Part shown: positions 21,146 to 31,363 of the stretch, in pieces
Position numbering within the stretch: the stretch's first letter is position 1
Layout of the letters: the number at the start of each line of letters is the position of its first letter
NCBI GenBank assembly: GCA_948144175.1
Contig: CANXME010002463.1
Location: 310,001 to 374,000 of the forward strand
DNA from: Closterium sp. NIES-65
Lineage: Eukaryota > Streptophyta > Zygnematophyceae > Desmidiales > Closteriaceae
Length of the DNA stretch: 64,000 nt
Reading direction: 5' to 3'
Notes under the pieces: model-generated
Database searches by the model: none
Told to the model about the DNA's origin: nothing
The model's input: the letters and a program-made list of their open reading frames with translations, nothing else
Translations under genes and position numbers: made by a program

Positions 21146-23126
21146 CTAACCTGACGCAGCGATCCTACCAGACTCAGCAACGGGAGGAGATGCAGTGGTC
21201 AGTGTGTACAGGCTCCACCCCGGCTGACGGGTAAACGTAGCCACGTGCCGGCCTGTGCTAGCCTCTGTACAGTGCGTCACCCGCTGACGCGCAGGAGTGA
21301 ACTGGTGGACACCCGCATCTTGTAGGTCAGCACCACTCACCAGGTTCGTAGAGAATGAGGGGGGGTAGAGACCAGACAGGGTGCCAGAGGGAGCCGCCGG
21401 ACACGGGAGGACTGTGGAGAAGCGAGACAGGACAGGACCCCCAGAGGGGTCAGCCAGAGACACTGCAACCGGCCGACTCAGCGGTGTGAGTGTGGTGCGG
21501 TCCCAAAAGAAGGAGAGAGACGCCCCAGAGTCAAGGGTGAAGGTGAGGGAGGCCGAAGCCGACGTAGTACCTGAGAGCGCAGACTCACCAGTACCTGAGG
21601 ACGCAGACACACTAGCACCTAGAGCAGCAGCGTTGCAAGCACCTAGGGCAGCAGCCTCACCAGTACCTAGAGCAGCAGTCTCAATGCCCGGATCGGGCGG
21701 GAAACACCGGTAACAGTCACCCTCATCACTAATAGACACATCATACATGGCAGAGAGAATAGCATCAAAGTCAAGATCATAGATGGCAACACCCGCCCTA
21801 GACAGCTCGCCCCAGCGAGGGATCTCTGAGGCCTCCGGGAAATGGTGACGCCACGCGTCCGTCAGGCGGCCAAAGCAGCGCTGGGTGGGGTGCGCACCCC
21901 CACACTGCTCACCCGCACGGTCGCCGGTGCGCAAAACGTAGGAGCACGGACCAAAACCCCCTCCCCGCTGGCGCGCAGTGTACCACTCACAAAGCTGCTG
22001 AGGGGAGAGGGTCTCACGACCACGCAGCTGCTGCTCGCGCGAGCCACCACCGGAGCCACTCCTCTGCGAAGACCTGTGACCAGCACCACCCCCACCCCCG
22101 CCGCCTCCGCCGCCTCCGCCACCTCCGCCACCTCCGCTGCTGCCGCCACCTCCGCCTCCGCCTCCACCGCCGCCACCTCCGCTAACTCCGCTCCCACCGC
22201 CACCGCTGCCGCCACCTCCGCCTCCACTGCCGCCACCGACCCCTCCACCCCCACCTCCACTCCCACCGCCACCCCCACTCCCCCCACCGCCACCACCTCC
22301 ACCTCCACCGCCCCCGCTCGCTCCTCCAGCGCCCTTGCCCCCCTTGCCCTTGCCAGGGCGGCGTCTCCCGCTAGGGGCAGACGCCGCACCGACCGACTCA
22401 AGACCAAGGAGGTCGGCCGCAGCAGTAGAGGCAACAGAGGGTAGAAGGGGGGAGGGGGAACATCCCTCAAAGATGGGGGTGCGCGGGTCACCTTGAGAGG
22501 CTCCTACAGCGACTATGCTCTTCTCTATCTCTAGGAGGGCCTTCTCGAGGAGGTCGACAGTGAGAGTGGTGGGACAGACCGAGAGGAAGTGATCCCTGAC
22601 TACACGAAGGGAGTCAGGGAGGCGAGTGACTATGTAGTAGAGAGTGATGTACATGGGGGGGGGGGTTCTTGGCGCAGAAGTCAGCAGGAAGTGCAGCGCG
22701 GTAGCGAGTGTCACTAGTGCGGAGGTGCGTAATGAGGTCAGCTACTGTGGGAAAGGCAGCAAGGTCAGGAAAGAGGTACGGTAGCATGAGACGGCTCAGT
22801 GCAGCAGTGGCAGGGGAGGAGTAGCGCGCGACTACAGCGTCGTACAAGGTCTGAGCACTCTTGTACTGACTAAAGTGCGCACGCTCAGAGGTAGGGAGGT
22901 GGCGACGCACAGCAAGACGTGCAGCAGCGTCGCGGGTGGCCCACTGGGAGCGAACAGTGGCGTTATCATCAGCAGCAGGGGCAGGGGAAGCGCCAGAGGT
23001 GTGGTCTAAGAGAGAGAGGCCGTCTGCCCTATCGCACTGTAAGAACAGCTGCAGGTCATCTACCCAGACCTCAAAGTCAATGGCCCGACCCTCAACGTCA
23101 AAGGCGAGGACACTAGGGGTAGCCAT
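21146..23126 (-). pseudogene. E gag and protease
   Basis: Gag starts at ATG 23126-23124 (MATPSVLAFDVEGRAIDFEV). The N-terminal Gag domain (YDAVVARYSSPATAALSRLM, ADLITHLRTSDTRYRAALPA) runs to the homopolymer C tract (22655-22665, 11 residues), where the frame shifts. The second frame (22714-21146) continues with YITLYYIVTRLPDSLRVVRD, a long glycine-rich domain, LREWYTARQRGG, a variant zinc knuckle (CSYVLRTGDRAGEQC, then GGAHPTQRC) and the aspartic protease block TFTLDSGASLSFFWDRTTL. Gag packages element RNA; protease cuts the polyprotein. Only the C-tract length blocks the gag frame. Confidence 0.9.
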
Positions 23127-23992
23127 GACCCTAGACGACTAGCAGTGCAAACAGTAGGGTGAGGGCAGTGCAGTGAAAAGGCGCTGTGCTCACCAGACTG
23201 AGCAGGTCGGGCGGCCCGGAAGTAGGGCGGCTCGGCAGCTCGGCTGCTGGGCGGCTCGGCGGCTCGGCTGCTCTGCGGCTCGGCTGCTCGGCGGCTCGGC
23301 GGCTCGGCGGCTCGGCTGCTGGGCGGCTCAGCTGCTGGGCGGCTCGGCTACTGGGCGGCTCGGCTACTCTGCTGCTGGGCGGCTCGGTTGTGCTGCTGTA
23401 GGGTGGCGCGGCGGTCGGCAGCTCGGCCGGGTGAGACGGCTCGGGCGGCTAGGGTGGCGCGGCGGCGCTGTAGCAGGTGACGGGGCCGCAGGTAGGGCGG
23501 TGGGGCCGCTGAGTGAGGCGGCGGGGCCGCTAAGGTAGGGCGGCGGGTCCGCTAAGGTAGGGCGGCGGGGCCGCAGGTAGGGTAGGGCGGCACGTGACGC
23601 CTCAAAGGGCGGTGACTGGCCGGTACAGGCGGCGACGGGCCGGGCGGCGACTGGACGGGCGGCGACGGGCCGGGACAGGCGGCGCACGGGCCGCGTCGGG
23701 CGGCGGCGGGCCGGTACAGGCGGCGAGGGGCCGGGATGAGTGGCGCACGGGCCGCGTCGCACGGGACGGGCGGCGCACGGGACGGGCGGCGCACGTGGCC
23801 GGGACGGGCGTCCAAAGGGCGGTGGGCGGGCCGCATAGGGTGACGACGGGTCGCTAAGGGCGGCGACGGCCGAGCAAGGGCGGCTTGAGGGGGGCCGCGA
23901 CAGTAGAGAGAGGACCCGAGGCGCGACTCGGGCCTAAGCGGAGCGCGCTTCGGGTAGGAAAAAAAAAATTTCGATGGTGGGCCCTAGGATCA
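23127..23992 (-). other. E 5' leader, GC-rich tandem repeats
   Basis: GC-rich untranslated leader between the primer site and gag. 23205-23400 is a tandem array of CGGCTCGGCTGCTGGG-like units of about 15-23 bp. 23440-23880 is rich in GGCGGCGACGGGCCG-type units. It ends near the conserved GGTGGGCCCTAGGA motif at 23976-23989, seen after the primer site in most elements of the window. Frames here are compositional artefacts. Confidence 0.8.
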
Positions 23993-24021
23993 GTTCCCAC
24001 GAGGGAACCTGCTCGATACCA
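23993..24021 (-). promoter_or_regulatory. E primer-binding site and adjacent hairpin
   Basis: Minus strand TGGTATCGAGCAGG directly abuts the 5' LTR and matches the initiator Met-tRNA 3' end with one change. Right after it GTTCCC-ACGA-GGGAAC (23993-24008, plus) forms a perfect 6-bp stem with a 4-nt loop. Confidence 0.85.
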
Positions 24022-24148
24022 TGAGAAGAAACGAGAGAGGATGAACTATGAATGAAGTGGGTACAAGTACTAACCCTAATTGGGTTGTACCCCCTATGGG
24101 ATACCCCACTACAACCTACACAAAAGTATAAGCTATAATGTTAAGACA
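24022..24148 (-). repeat. E 5' LTR
   Basis: 127 bp, TGAGAAGAAA to TTAAGACA on the plus strand, about five differences from 16886-17012. Confidence 0.93.
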
Positions 24149-24380
24149 AGCCCACTTGCGCATATTTTGATTGTTTACAAGCTTACAAGACCAACGTCTT
24201 GCAGCTCAGTGACTGGTGCATTAGTTTTGTGACACCGTGGTTAAAAGTTGCAAGCGTGTCTATCCCGAAGGAATATCAACTTGTCGGGTATGTAATTAAT
24301 AACTGTACGTCCAAAGGATTTTGGGCCCCTTCGCATAAAAGATTTAACCAAATCTCACATCTTCGCGTTGGTGCGTGATT
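24149..24380 (+). CDS. Host exon interrupted at its 5' edge by E
   Basis: Joining the DNA on either side of E gives a CAG acceptor followed by an open exon 24151-24287. It reads PTCAYFDCLQAYKTNVLQLS, then DWCISFVTPWLKVASVSIPK and EYQLVG, before a GTATGT donor at 24288. Without splicing the frame stays open to a TGA at 24378-24380 (GYVINNCTSKGFWAPSHKRF). The minus strand has no comparable frame here. The composition and splice signals make a real host exon likely. I do not recognise the protein, and no second exon could be chained with confidence. Confidence 0.55.
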
Positions 24381-24928
24381 GTCATCAGCTCACTAGTTGT
24401 ATACGTCTCCGAATATTTCAAGCCAATATTGAAGATAGATTTGTACGATTGAAAAATAAAATGATATCGCGCACTAGAGGTAGCTGGAAAAATTCCCCAA
24501 AAAAAAACATGTGCAAACATCCGAAAGGCAAGTTCTCGTTCTTTGTAAGCTCACGAAGCGTAAAATCCATTCATTTGAATGTGCTTTTCCAACCTTGATA
24601 TTTTGTCGACAATAACTACCCTTACGTCTCCAAGTCTTGATCCTAAACCCTTAACATGTCCGAAGTCATTTTTTTAATACGGAGATTCTTCACGTCTGGA
24701 ATCATTAAACATTAAGAATTGTACAATCCCTAATATGGAAGGCAGCAACTCCTAATGGGGCTATTTTCAACACTTTGATCGTATTAGACTTTGTATAAAT
24801 TTGCGCATGGAACAGTTCTAATCAAAACGGACTTTCCAACACCAGCACCTTTGCTGACGAATATGGATAAAGGCCCAAACTCAAACGAATCACGAACTCC
24901 ACATACAATGTGATTGGCAATTGCCCGT
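24381..24928. other. Low-copy AT-rich DNA, nothing recognised
   Basis: AT-rich sequence, probably intronic or intergenic host DNA after the exon at 24151-24287. One 76-codon frame (24368-24598) has no recognisable feature. Confidence 0.4.
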
Positions 24929-24977
24929 TGTCAACTTATATGTTTAATGTTATCTAGGCTGTAGTGGGTTTAGCCTT
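24929..24977 (+). repeat. Truncated LTR, family of element B
   Basis: TGTCAACTTATATGTTTAAT, then CTAGGCTGTAGTGGGTTTAG and CCTT align with the first half of the B LTR (49665 and 58629 copies) in plus orientation. It is cut off at 24977 where element F begins. It is diverged, so it is an old LTR that F inserted into or recombined with. Confidence 0.6.
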
Positions 24978-25106
24978 TGAGAAGAAACGAGAATGAATGA
25001 ACTATGAAAGAAGTGGGTACAAGTACTAACCCTAATTGGGTTGTACCCCCTATGGGATACCCCACTACAGCCTACACAAATGTATAAGCTATATAATGTT
25101 CCGACA
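24978..25106 (-). repeat. F 3' LTR (E type)
   Basis: 129 bp, TGAGAAGAAA to TTCCGACA on the plus strand, followed by the polypurine hairpin CACCCCCATAGGCAAAGTGG. Confidence 0.9.
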
Positions 25107-25319
25107 CACCCCCATAGGCAAAGTGGGGGAGAACAAGGGGTCACAAGACCAGGCAAGTAAAGCAAAGCAAAGCAAGCTCAGGGTGGATCTCAAGTCACCA
25201 CACAATCCGAGCACAAGGTCAAGGCTACAAGGCCAGTTCACATGCAAGAGTACACATATATATAAAGCTAGACAAGCAAGAGTAGGCATATATATATATA
25301 TGTAACAGTACAAGCAAGG

Positions 25320-27462
25320 TCAAGAGGTAAGCAAGTGAGGCAAGACAGGCACAAGACCCAGCTGAGTGTAGAAGCGCTGATAATCACAAGGTGCAAGAGC
25401 CTTGGTGAAGACATCAGTAGTGTTGGCCTCAGAGGCCACGTACGCAAGCCGCAACTGACCACGCTGCTGTAGCTCACGAGCAAGGAAGTAGCGGAGAGCA
25501 ATGTGCTTTGTTCTGTGCTCCAGTCTCTGATCTCGACACAAGGCCAGCAAGGCCTTGTTGTCTACGTACAGAACTGGAGGAGAATGAGGCGGCTCTCCGA
25601 GGTCAGTCAGCAGGTAGGTGATCCAGCGAAGCTCCTGTGCAGCCATGGCCCCTGCGTAGATCTCGCCCTCACAACTGGAGCCGAGAACAGAAGACGAGCG
25701 AGTAGCCCGCCACGAAACAGAGCCGGAACCAAGGCTGAAGGTGTAACCCTGTGACGAACGCTGCGTAGCCTGGTCGTCAGCCCAAGAAGCGTCCGCATGC
25801 CCAGTGAGGACCACTGGACTCCGCCCTCCAAGCACTAGCCCCATGCCCGACGTACTGCACAAGTAGCGCAACACCCTCTTCGCTGCAACCATGTGCTCTG
25901 GTCGGTGTCTCCCAGGAGCAATATAGTGTGCGAGAATGCTCAGAGGGTATGCAAGGTCAGGTCGTGTGCAGGTCATCAGGTACATGAGGCAGCCAACAAG
26001 CTCTGGATACGGGCCACTTGACTCTACGGACTCATCCGAAAGCAGAGCTGAGAGTGAGTGGCGAATAGGCAGAGGAGTGGCCTGAGGCGAGGAGTACGTG
26101 AAGCTGAAGCGTTGAAGGACCTGCTGCACCATGTGTGACAGAGTCAGAGTAATGGTGCGGCGTGCTCTGTCCCGGGTGATTTGCAAGCCAAGGTAGCTGC
26201 GCAGTTCACCCAGGTCTGTGCACGTGTGTCTCTTCTGCGGCTCGGACTTCACGTAGGCGAGTCCAGTAGTGTCAGCAGTGGCAAAGACCAAGTCGTCGAC
26301 ATACACGAGGATGTAGAACGGCGGCAGAGAGGTGTCGGTGCGCAGAAACAGCGACGGGTCGGCAGTAGAAGGAGCAAACTCAAGAGCCGCAAGCGTAGTC
26401 CTCAGTGTGTCGTGCCACTCGCGGGGCGCCTGGCAGAGACCGTAGACTGGGCGCCGAAGACTCCACTGGGTACGACCCAGTGAAGCCAGGTGGGCGACGC
26501 AGCCAGATCTCCTCGTGCAGGCTGCCCTGCAAGAAAGCTGTGCTGAAGTCAAGAGAGTGTAACTCGTAGTCACAGTGAGCAGCAACGTGCAGCAGTACCC
26601 GAAGAGTGGTCATCTTCGGGGTGGGAGAGAAGGTCTGAAAGTAGTCAACTCCCTGCCGCTGACTGAAACCACGAGCCACGTACCGTGCCTTGAAGACAGG
26701 CGGAGAACCCGGCGGCCGCTTCACCCTTAAGATCCACATGCCACTGACAATGTTTGCCCCAGGCGGGGGAACCTCGTCAACGTAGGTGCCTGTGGACTTC
26801 CAGGAAGCCATCTCCATGTCCATAGCTGCCTGCCACTGAGAAGAGTAGGGACCCTCTATCGCCTCCGCGTAAGAGCGCGGAGTCGGGATGTCAAGTTTAT
26901 CCGCGTCTCCCTCAGGGGTAAGCAGTACAGACACGAGATGAGGTGAAGCAGCTGCCAGACACTGGAACTCCTCCTGCCTGTCCTCAATGACGTCTGTGTC
27001 AAGGGCACACTCACCCCCGACGGACGGAAGACAGACAGACTCAGACTGAGCGACAAGACTAGCAGCGTAGTCTAGGCGACAGCGAGCAGCAAAGTCGACG
27101 AGCTCATAAACTAGGGCAGACGCAGCAGTGGACTCAAAGGAAGGGTCAATGTTGACAGTAGCAAGGAGACGCGTGACAGTAGGACTGGCAGCATGAAGAG
27201 AGTCCGACTCCGGGTCGGCAAGAGCAGGAAGAGAGGACTCAGGAGGTGAAGGCAAAGGGGCACGCAGAGGAGCAGTGGACGGATGCAGAGACATCCGGTG
27301 CGTGCCAGGGACAGGAGGAGGACGCTGGCGCGAACCACGACCACTAGTGCGACGGACAGGCGACGCAGGGCGAGACACAGGCTCACGACGCTCAGCAAGA
27401 CCTCCAGTAGGACTAGTGTAGGGAGAAGGAGCAGGCACTGGGGAGGCCGGCTGTAACTGTAA
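25320..27462 (-). pseudogene. F reverse transcriptase and RNase H
   Basis: Two overlapping frames (27438-26380 and 26585-25320) meet at a small deletion near 26473. There the usual GTQWSLRRPVYGL region is joined to GFTGSYP, shifting the frame. The N-terminal part has VFKARYVARGFSQRQGVDYF and LHSLDFSTAFLQGSLHEEIW. The C-terminal part has YVDDLVFATADTTGL, GHADASWADDQATQ, SSCEGEIYAGAMAA (one change in the RNase H Glu block) and EANTTDVFTKAL, ending with LVPVLPHLLTS and a stop at about 25320. Catalytic YVDD is retained, but the frameshift inactivates it. Confidence 0.9.
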
Positions 27463-28476
27463 CTACGACGGGACAGGCTGTGGACAATTTAAGGGAGGAG
27501 GACCAGTAGAAGGCGAAAGACCAAGAACCTGCTGCAAGAGCGGAACAAAGTACGATCGAGGCCGAGCGGGGACTCCAGACACAGCGGGGACAGCATCAGT
27601 ACCCCAAGCAGGAGCACCAGCGCCAGCAGCACCTCCACCTCCAGCAGCACCAGTAGCACCCCCAGCAGGACCGCCAGCAGTAGCCTCAGCGCCAACACCC
27701 TCAGTAGCTCCAGCTCCAGTCGTACCTGCAGGCCCAGCAGCTACACGACTCCCAGTACGAGCACCTCCGAGACCCGCGAGAGCAGCACCCTCAGCAGCCG
27801 AAGAACCTCCAGCTCCAGCAGCACGCCTACAGCGCCGGGCAAACCACTCGCGCAGCTCCTGTGGAGAGAGTGGCTCGCTCCGAGACGAAGCACCTGGAGA
27901 ACCTCCTGGCATAGCACCTCCAAGCTGAGCACCTCGAGGCCCAGTACCCCCAGGTGTAGCACCCCCAGGCACAGCACCCCCAGGCTCAGCAACCCCAGGC
28001 GTAGCACCCCCAGGCTCAGCACCCCCAGGTGTAGCACCCCCAGGCACAGCACCTCCAGGCTCAGCACCCCCAGGCGTAGCACCCCCAGGCTTAGCACCCC
28101 CAGGCTCAGCACCCCCAGTCTCAGCACCCCTAGGCTCAGCACCCCTAGGCTCAGTACCCCCAGGCTCAGCACCCCCAGGCTCAGCAACCCCAGGAGTAGT
28201 ACCCATATGCTCAGCACCCCCAGGCTCAGCACCGTCAGCAGCACCAGAGTCACCAGTAACCTCGACAGGCTCGACTGCGTCTACTTGGGACACACCTGAA
28301 GGGGCAGGACCCTGAGGGGGGAGGGGGTCTACCGGGGGGGGGCCTGGTACAAGGAAGAGCGGAGGTGGGGGGAGGGACGGAGTGCGGTAGGGTAAGAGGC
28401 GGTAGTAGGGGACCGACTCGTCAAACGTGACGTTCTGACACGACAGAACACGGCGCGAGGTGGGGTGGTAGAACTG
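27463..28476 (-). pseudogene. F integrase C-terminus and GGAEP linker
   Basis: The frame 28293-27463 carries SQVDAVEPVEVTGDSGAA followed by more than twenty five-residue repeats (GGAEP, GGATP, GGAVP), encoded by a 15-bp minisatellite at about 27910-28230. It ends with LREWFARRCRRAAGAGGSSA and an alanine/glycine-rich tail. It is the longest version of this linker in the window. The preceding integrase C-terminal part (DVTFDESVPYYRLFPYR-like) is shifted to other frames at 28300-28470. Confidence 0.8.
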
Positions 28477-29529
28477 TCACCCGGGCGCGTCAGGGGGGAA
28501 CCCAAGGAAGACGCAGGGAGTAGCACGAGGGGACAGCTTGTCCGCAGACAAGTCGCGGACAAACGCCCGAGATCCCCAGACACGGAACGCAGACGCATTG
28601 CCAATCTTCCCCGTCCACACCAAAGCTGGGGAGGTCTCCGACCTGGAGACCCTGGGGTGGAGGTTGATCTGATTTGCCGCGTACCTCACCGCAAACGGCC
28701 ACAGAAAATGGGGGGCAGCCGCATGCATCATGGACGTACGAGCAATGTCCATGACCATGCCAATGCGGCGCTCAGCAATCCCATTTTGCTGCGGAGATTC
28801 CGGAATCGTGAAGGTCTGACGGATGCCTCGTGCACGACAGTAGGCTCTCAGAAGGCCTGAGGCAAACTCTCCACCTCTGTCATAGTGCAGACGCAGAACA
28901 GGAAAGTCCGAGCCGAAGCTTTGCCTGAGCTGGAGACGAGCTGCGCGCCCCTCGACTAAAGGGACACAGGTAGGGCCAGGCCCTTGATGAAGGGGAGGGA
29001 GGGACCGGGGAAGACAAAAAACAAGGAAACGGGAGGCCATGCCTCTGATACGAAGCAGAGAGGGGTGACCAAGGCGGTGGTGCCAGAGGAGAGTCTCGTG
29101 AGACAGGAGACGACACGAACAGGGGGCAGACTCAGGACCAGACCTGGACGCTGCAGCAAACACCTGACCCGACGCAGCTACCCGACCAGACTCAGTGACT
29201 GGAGGAGACGCAGTGGTCAGTGTGTACAGGCTTGACCCCGGCTGACGTGTAAACGTAGCCAAGTGTCGGCCTGTCCGAGCCTTAGGGCAGTGGGTCACCC
29301 GCTGACTCGCAGGAGTGAACTGGTGCACTCCGCCATCCTGTAGGCCAGCACCACTTACCAAGTTCGTCGAGAATGAGGGGAGGTAAAGACCAGACAGGGT
29401 GCCAGAGGGAGCCACCAGACACGAGAGGACTAAGGAGAAGTGAGCTAGGACAGGACCCCTTGAGGGGTCAGCCAGAGACACCGCAACCGGCCGACCAAGC
29501 GGCGTGAGTGTGAGCGAGAAGCCCCCGAG
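28477..29529 (-). pseudogene. F protease end and integrase, core deleted
   Basis: The frame 29481-28477 begins in the protease tail (SLADPSRGPVLAHFS), continues through LWHHRLGHPS of GAG-pre-integrase and reaches CVPLVEGR. It then jumps straight to AARLQLRQSFGSDFPVLRLH. About 85-90 residues are missing, including the first catalytic Asp (HMDVWGP) and the VVDDYSRYT strand. The other acidic residues (HYDRGGEFASG, SPQQNGIAERRIG) remain. The protease DSGAS is present near 29525, but a small deletion right after it shifts the frame. Integrase cannot function. Confidence 0.88.
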
Positions 29530-30900
29530 TCAAGGGTGAAGGTGAGGGAGGCCGAAGCCGACGCAGTACCTGAGGTCATCAGCCTCACCAGTACCTAGAG
29601 CAGCAGTCTCAATGCCCGGATCGGGCGGGAAACACCGGTAACAGTCACCCTTATCACAAATAGTCACAGCATACATGGCAGAAAGAATAGCATCAAAGTC
29701 ACGGTCAAAGATAGCAACCCCCGCCCTAGACAGCTCGCCCCAGCGAGGGATCTCAGTGGCCTCAGGAAACTGGTGACGCCACGCATCCGTCAGGCGGCCA
29801 AAGCAGCGCTGGGTGGGGTGGCAACCCCACACTGCTCACCCGCACGGTCGCCGATGCGCAGGACGTAGGTGCACGGACCAAAACCTCCGCCCCGCTGGCG
29901 TGCAGTGTACCACTCACGGAGCTGCTGAGGGGACAGGGTCTCACGACCGCGCTGCTGCTGCTGGCGCGGACCACCACCTGAGCCACTCCTCTGCGCAGAA
30001 CCGCGACTTGCTCCACTGCCACCTCCGCCGCCTCCGCCACCGCCGCCGCCGCCGCCTCCGCCACCACCGCCGCCTCCGCTCCCTCCGCCACCACCGCCTC
30101 CGCCTCCGCCTCCAACGTGGCCACCGGCTCCCCCACCCCCGCCACCACTCCCACCACCACCCCCACTCCCTCCGCCGGCTCCAGCGCCGCCTCCACCGCC
30201 TCCGCCCGCTCCTCCAGCGCCCTTGCCCCCCTTGCCCTTGCCCATGTGGCGCTTCCTCGAAGGGGCAGACGCAGCACCGACCGACTCAAAACCAACGAGG
30301 CCGGCCGCAGCAGCAGAAGCAACAGAGGGCAAGAGGGGGGAGGGAGAACACCCCTCAAAGATGGGGGTGCGGGGGTCACCACGAGAGGCTCCTATAGCGA
30401 CTATGCTCTTCTTTGCTGCTAGGAGGGCCTTCTCGAGGAGGTCAAGAGTGAGAGTGGTGGGACAGACTGAGAGGAAGTGGTCCCTAACTTCGCGAAGGGA
30501 GTCAGGGAGGCGGGTGATGATGTAGTAGAGCGTTATGTACATGGGGGGTGGGGGTGGGGTTCTTGGCGCAGAACTCAGCAGGAAACGTATCGCGGTAGCG
30601 AGTGTCACTAGTGCGGAGGTGCGTAATGAGGTCAGTGACTTTGGGAAAGGCAGCAAGGTCAGGAAAGAGGTACGGTAGCATGAGGCGGCTAAGTGCGGCA
30701 GTGGCAGGGGAGGAGTAGCGTGCAACTACAGCATCGTACAAGGTCTGAGCACTCTTGTACTGGCTAAATTGTGCACGCTCAGAGGTAGGTAGGTGGCGAC
30801 GCACAGCAAGACGTGCAGCAGCATCGCGCGTGGCCCACTGTGAGCAAACAGTGGCGTCAGCATCAGTAGTAGGGGCAGGAGAAGCACCAGAGGAGAGACC
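29530..30900 (-). pseudogene. F gag, 5' part replaced
   Basis: Gag in three frames. 30890-30560 holds WATRDAAARLAVRRHLPTSE and ARYSSPATAALSRLMLPYLF, but the usual first ~50 residues (MATPSVLAFD...) are gone; leader-like sequence is joined at SGASPAP. After the C tract (30543-30559, interrupted by two A on the minus strand) another frame gives YITLYYIITRLPDSLREVRD and the glycine-rich domain. The zinc-knuckle CTYVLRIGDRAGEQC with HPTQRCFGRLTDAWR is split by a frameshift at about 29820. The start codon of the family is absent. Confidence 0.85.
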
Positions 30901-31220
30901 GCGCGCAGGCCACGACGGGCAACGGGGGGCGACGCGCGGGTCCCCGTCGCCCGTCGCAGTGCCTCCCGGGAGCGACGCGCGGAGTGACGGGGCAGGAAGC
31001 CGCCGCGTGCCTTGAGGCACACAGCAGGCAGAAAACCGCTGCGCGCCTCGGGGCGCACGGCGGGCAGAAAACTGCCGCACCCTCCGAGCGTGCGGCGGGC
31101 TGAAAAATCCGTTGCATGCCACGGGGCGTGCAACACAGAGAGTAGCAGTAGCAACGGAAGGAGTGAGGTGGTGAGCCAACCCACAGGATCGACCCAAAGG
31201 GATCCCCTACTCTGATACCA
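30901..31220 (-). other. F leader of element-I type, with primer site
   Basis: Leader sequence with repeated CGCACGGCGG and CCGCGCGC-like blocks, homologous to 57990-58175 of element I rather than to the E/G/A leaders. The primer site TGGTATCAGAG (minus strand, plus 31210-31220) abuts the LTR and matches initiator Met-tRNA exactly over 11 bases. Confidence 0.75.
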
Positions 31221-31362
31221 GATCAAGTTTAAGGGGTAGAAGGCTAGAATGAAGAAAGAGGCGGTTCACTAGAAAGCAGCAGGATACATATAGGAAACCC
31301 TAAGGGGTTGTACTGGCTATAGAATATCCCACTGCAGGCTAGAGAACAATAACATTCTGACA
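31221..31362 (-). repeat. LTR shared between F and G
   Basis: 142 bp on the minus strand, beginning TGTCAGAATGTTATTG and ending AACTTGATC. It abuts the primer site of F on one side and the truncated RNase H of G on the other. It is related to but clearly distinct from the LTRs at 24978 (F left) and 37533 (G right). It lacks the usual CA end. Confidence 0.75.
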
Positions 31363-31363
31363 G

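Larger units (their letters stand above)
16886..24148 (-). mobile_element. E: full-length Ty1/copia element, 7.26 kb
   Basis: Complete from LTR to LTR (16886-17012 and 24022-24148), with a perfect 5-bp target-site duplication AGCCC at 16881-16885 and 24149-24153. Minus-strand order is 5' LTR, primer site, GC-rich leader, gag, protease, integrase, repeat-rich linker, reverse transcriptase, RNase H, 3' UTR, polypurine hairpin, 3' LTR. The two LTRs differ at about 5 of 127 positions. Coding is interrupted by a frameshift at the Gag C tract and a handful of stops. It is recent but inactive as it stands. Confidence 0.95.
24978..31362 (-). mobile_element. F: chimeric copia element with unlike LTRs
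   Basis: Minus-strand copia with gag, protease, integrase, reverse transcriptase and RNase H. Its left (3') LTR at 24978-25106 is of the E type. Its right (5') LTR at 31221-31362 is a longer, clearly different sequence shared with element G. The leader after the primer site (about 30900-31210) resembles element I, not E. The flanking 5-mer on the left is GCCTT; no matching duplication exists on the right because G follows. Recombination between elements, not simple insertion, best explains this. Coding is broken by several deletions. Confidence 0.85.

Noticed and set aside
22080-22330. Glycine-rich cell-wall or spidroin-like protein gene
   Set aside because: The glycine-rich stretch is the low-complexity domain of copia Gag and is present at the same place in A, E, F and G.
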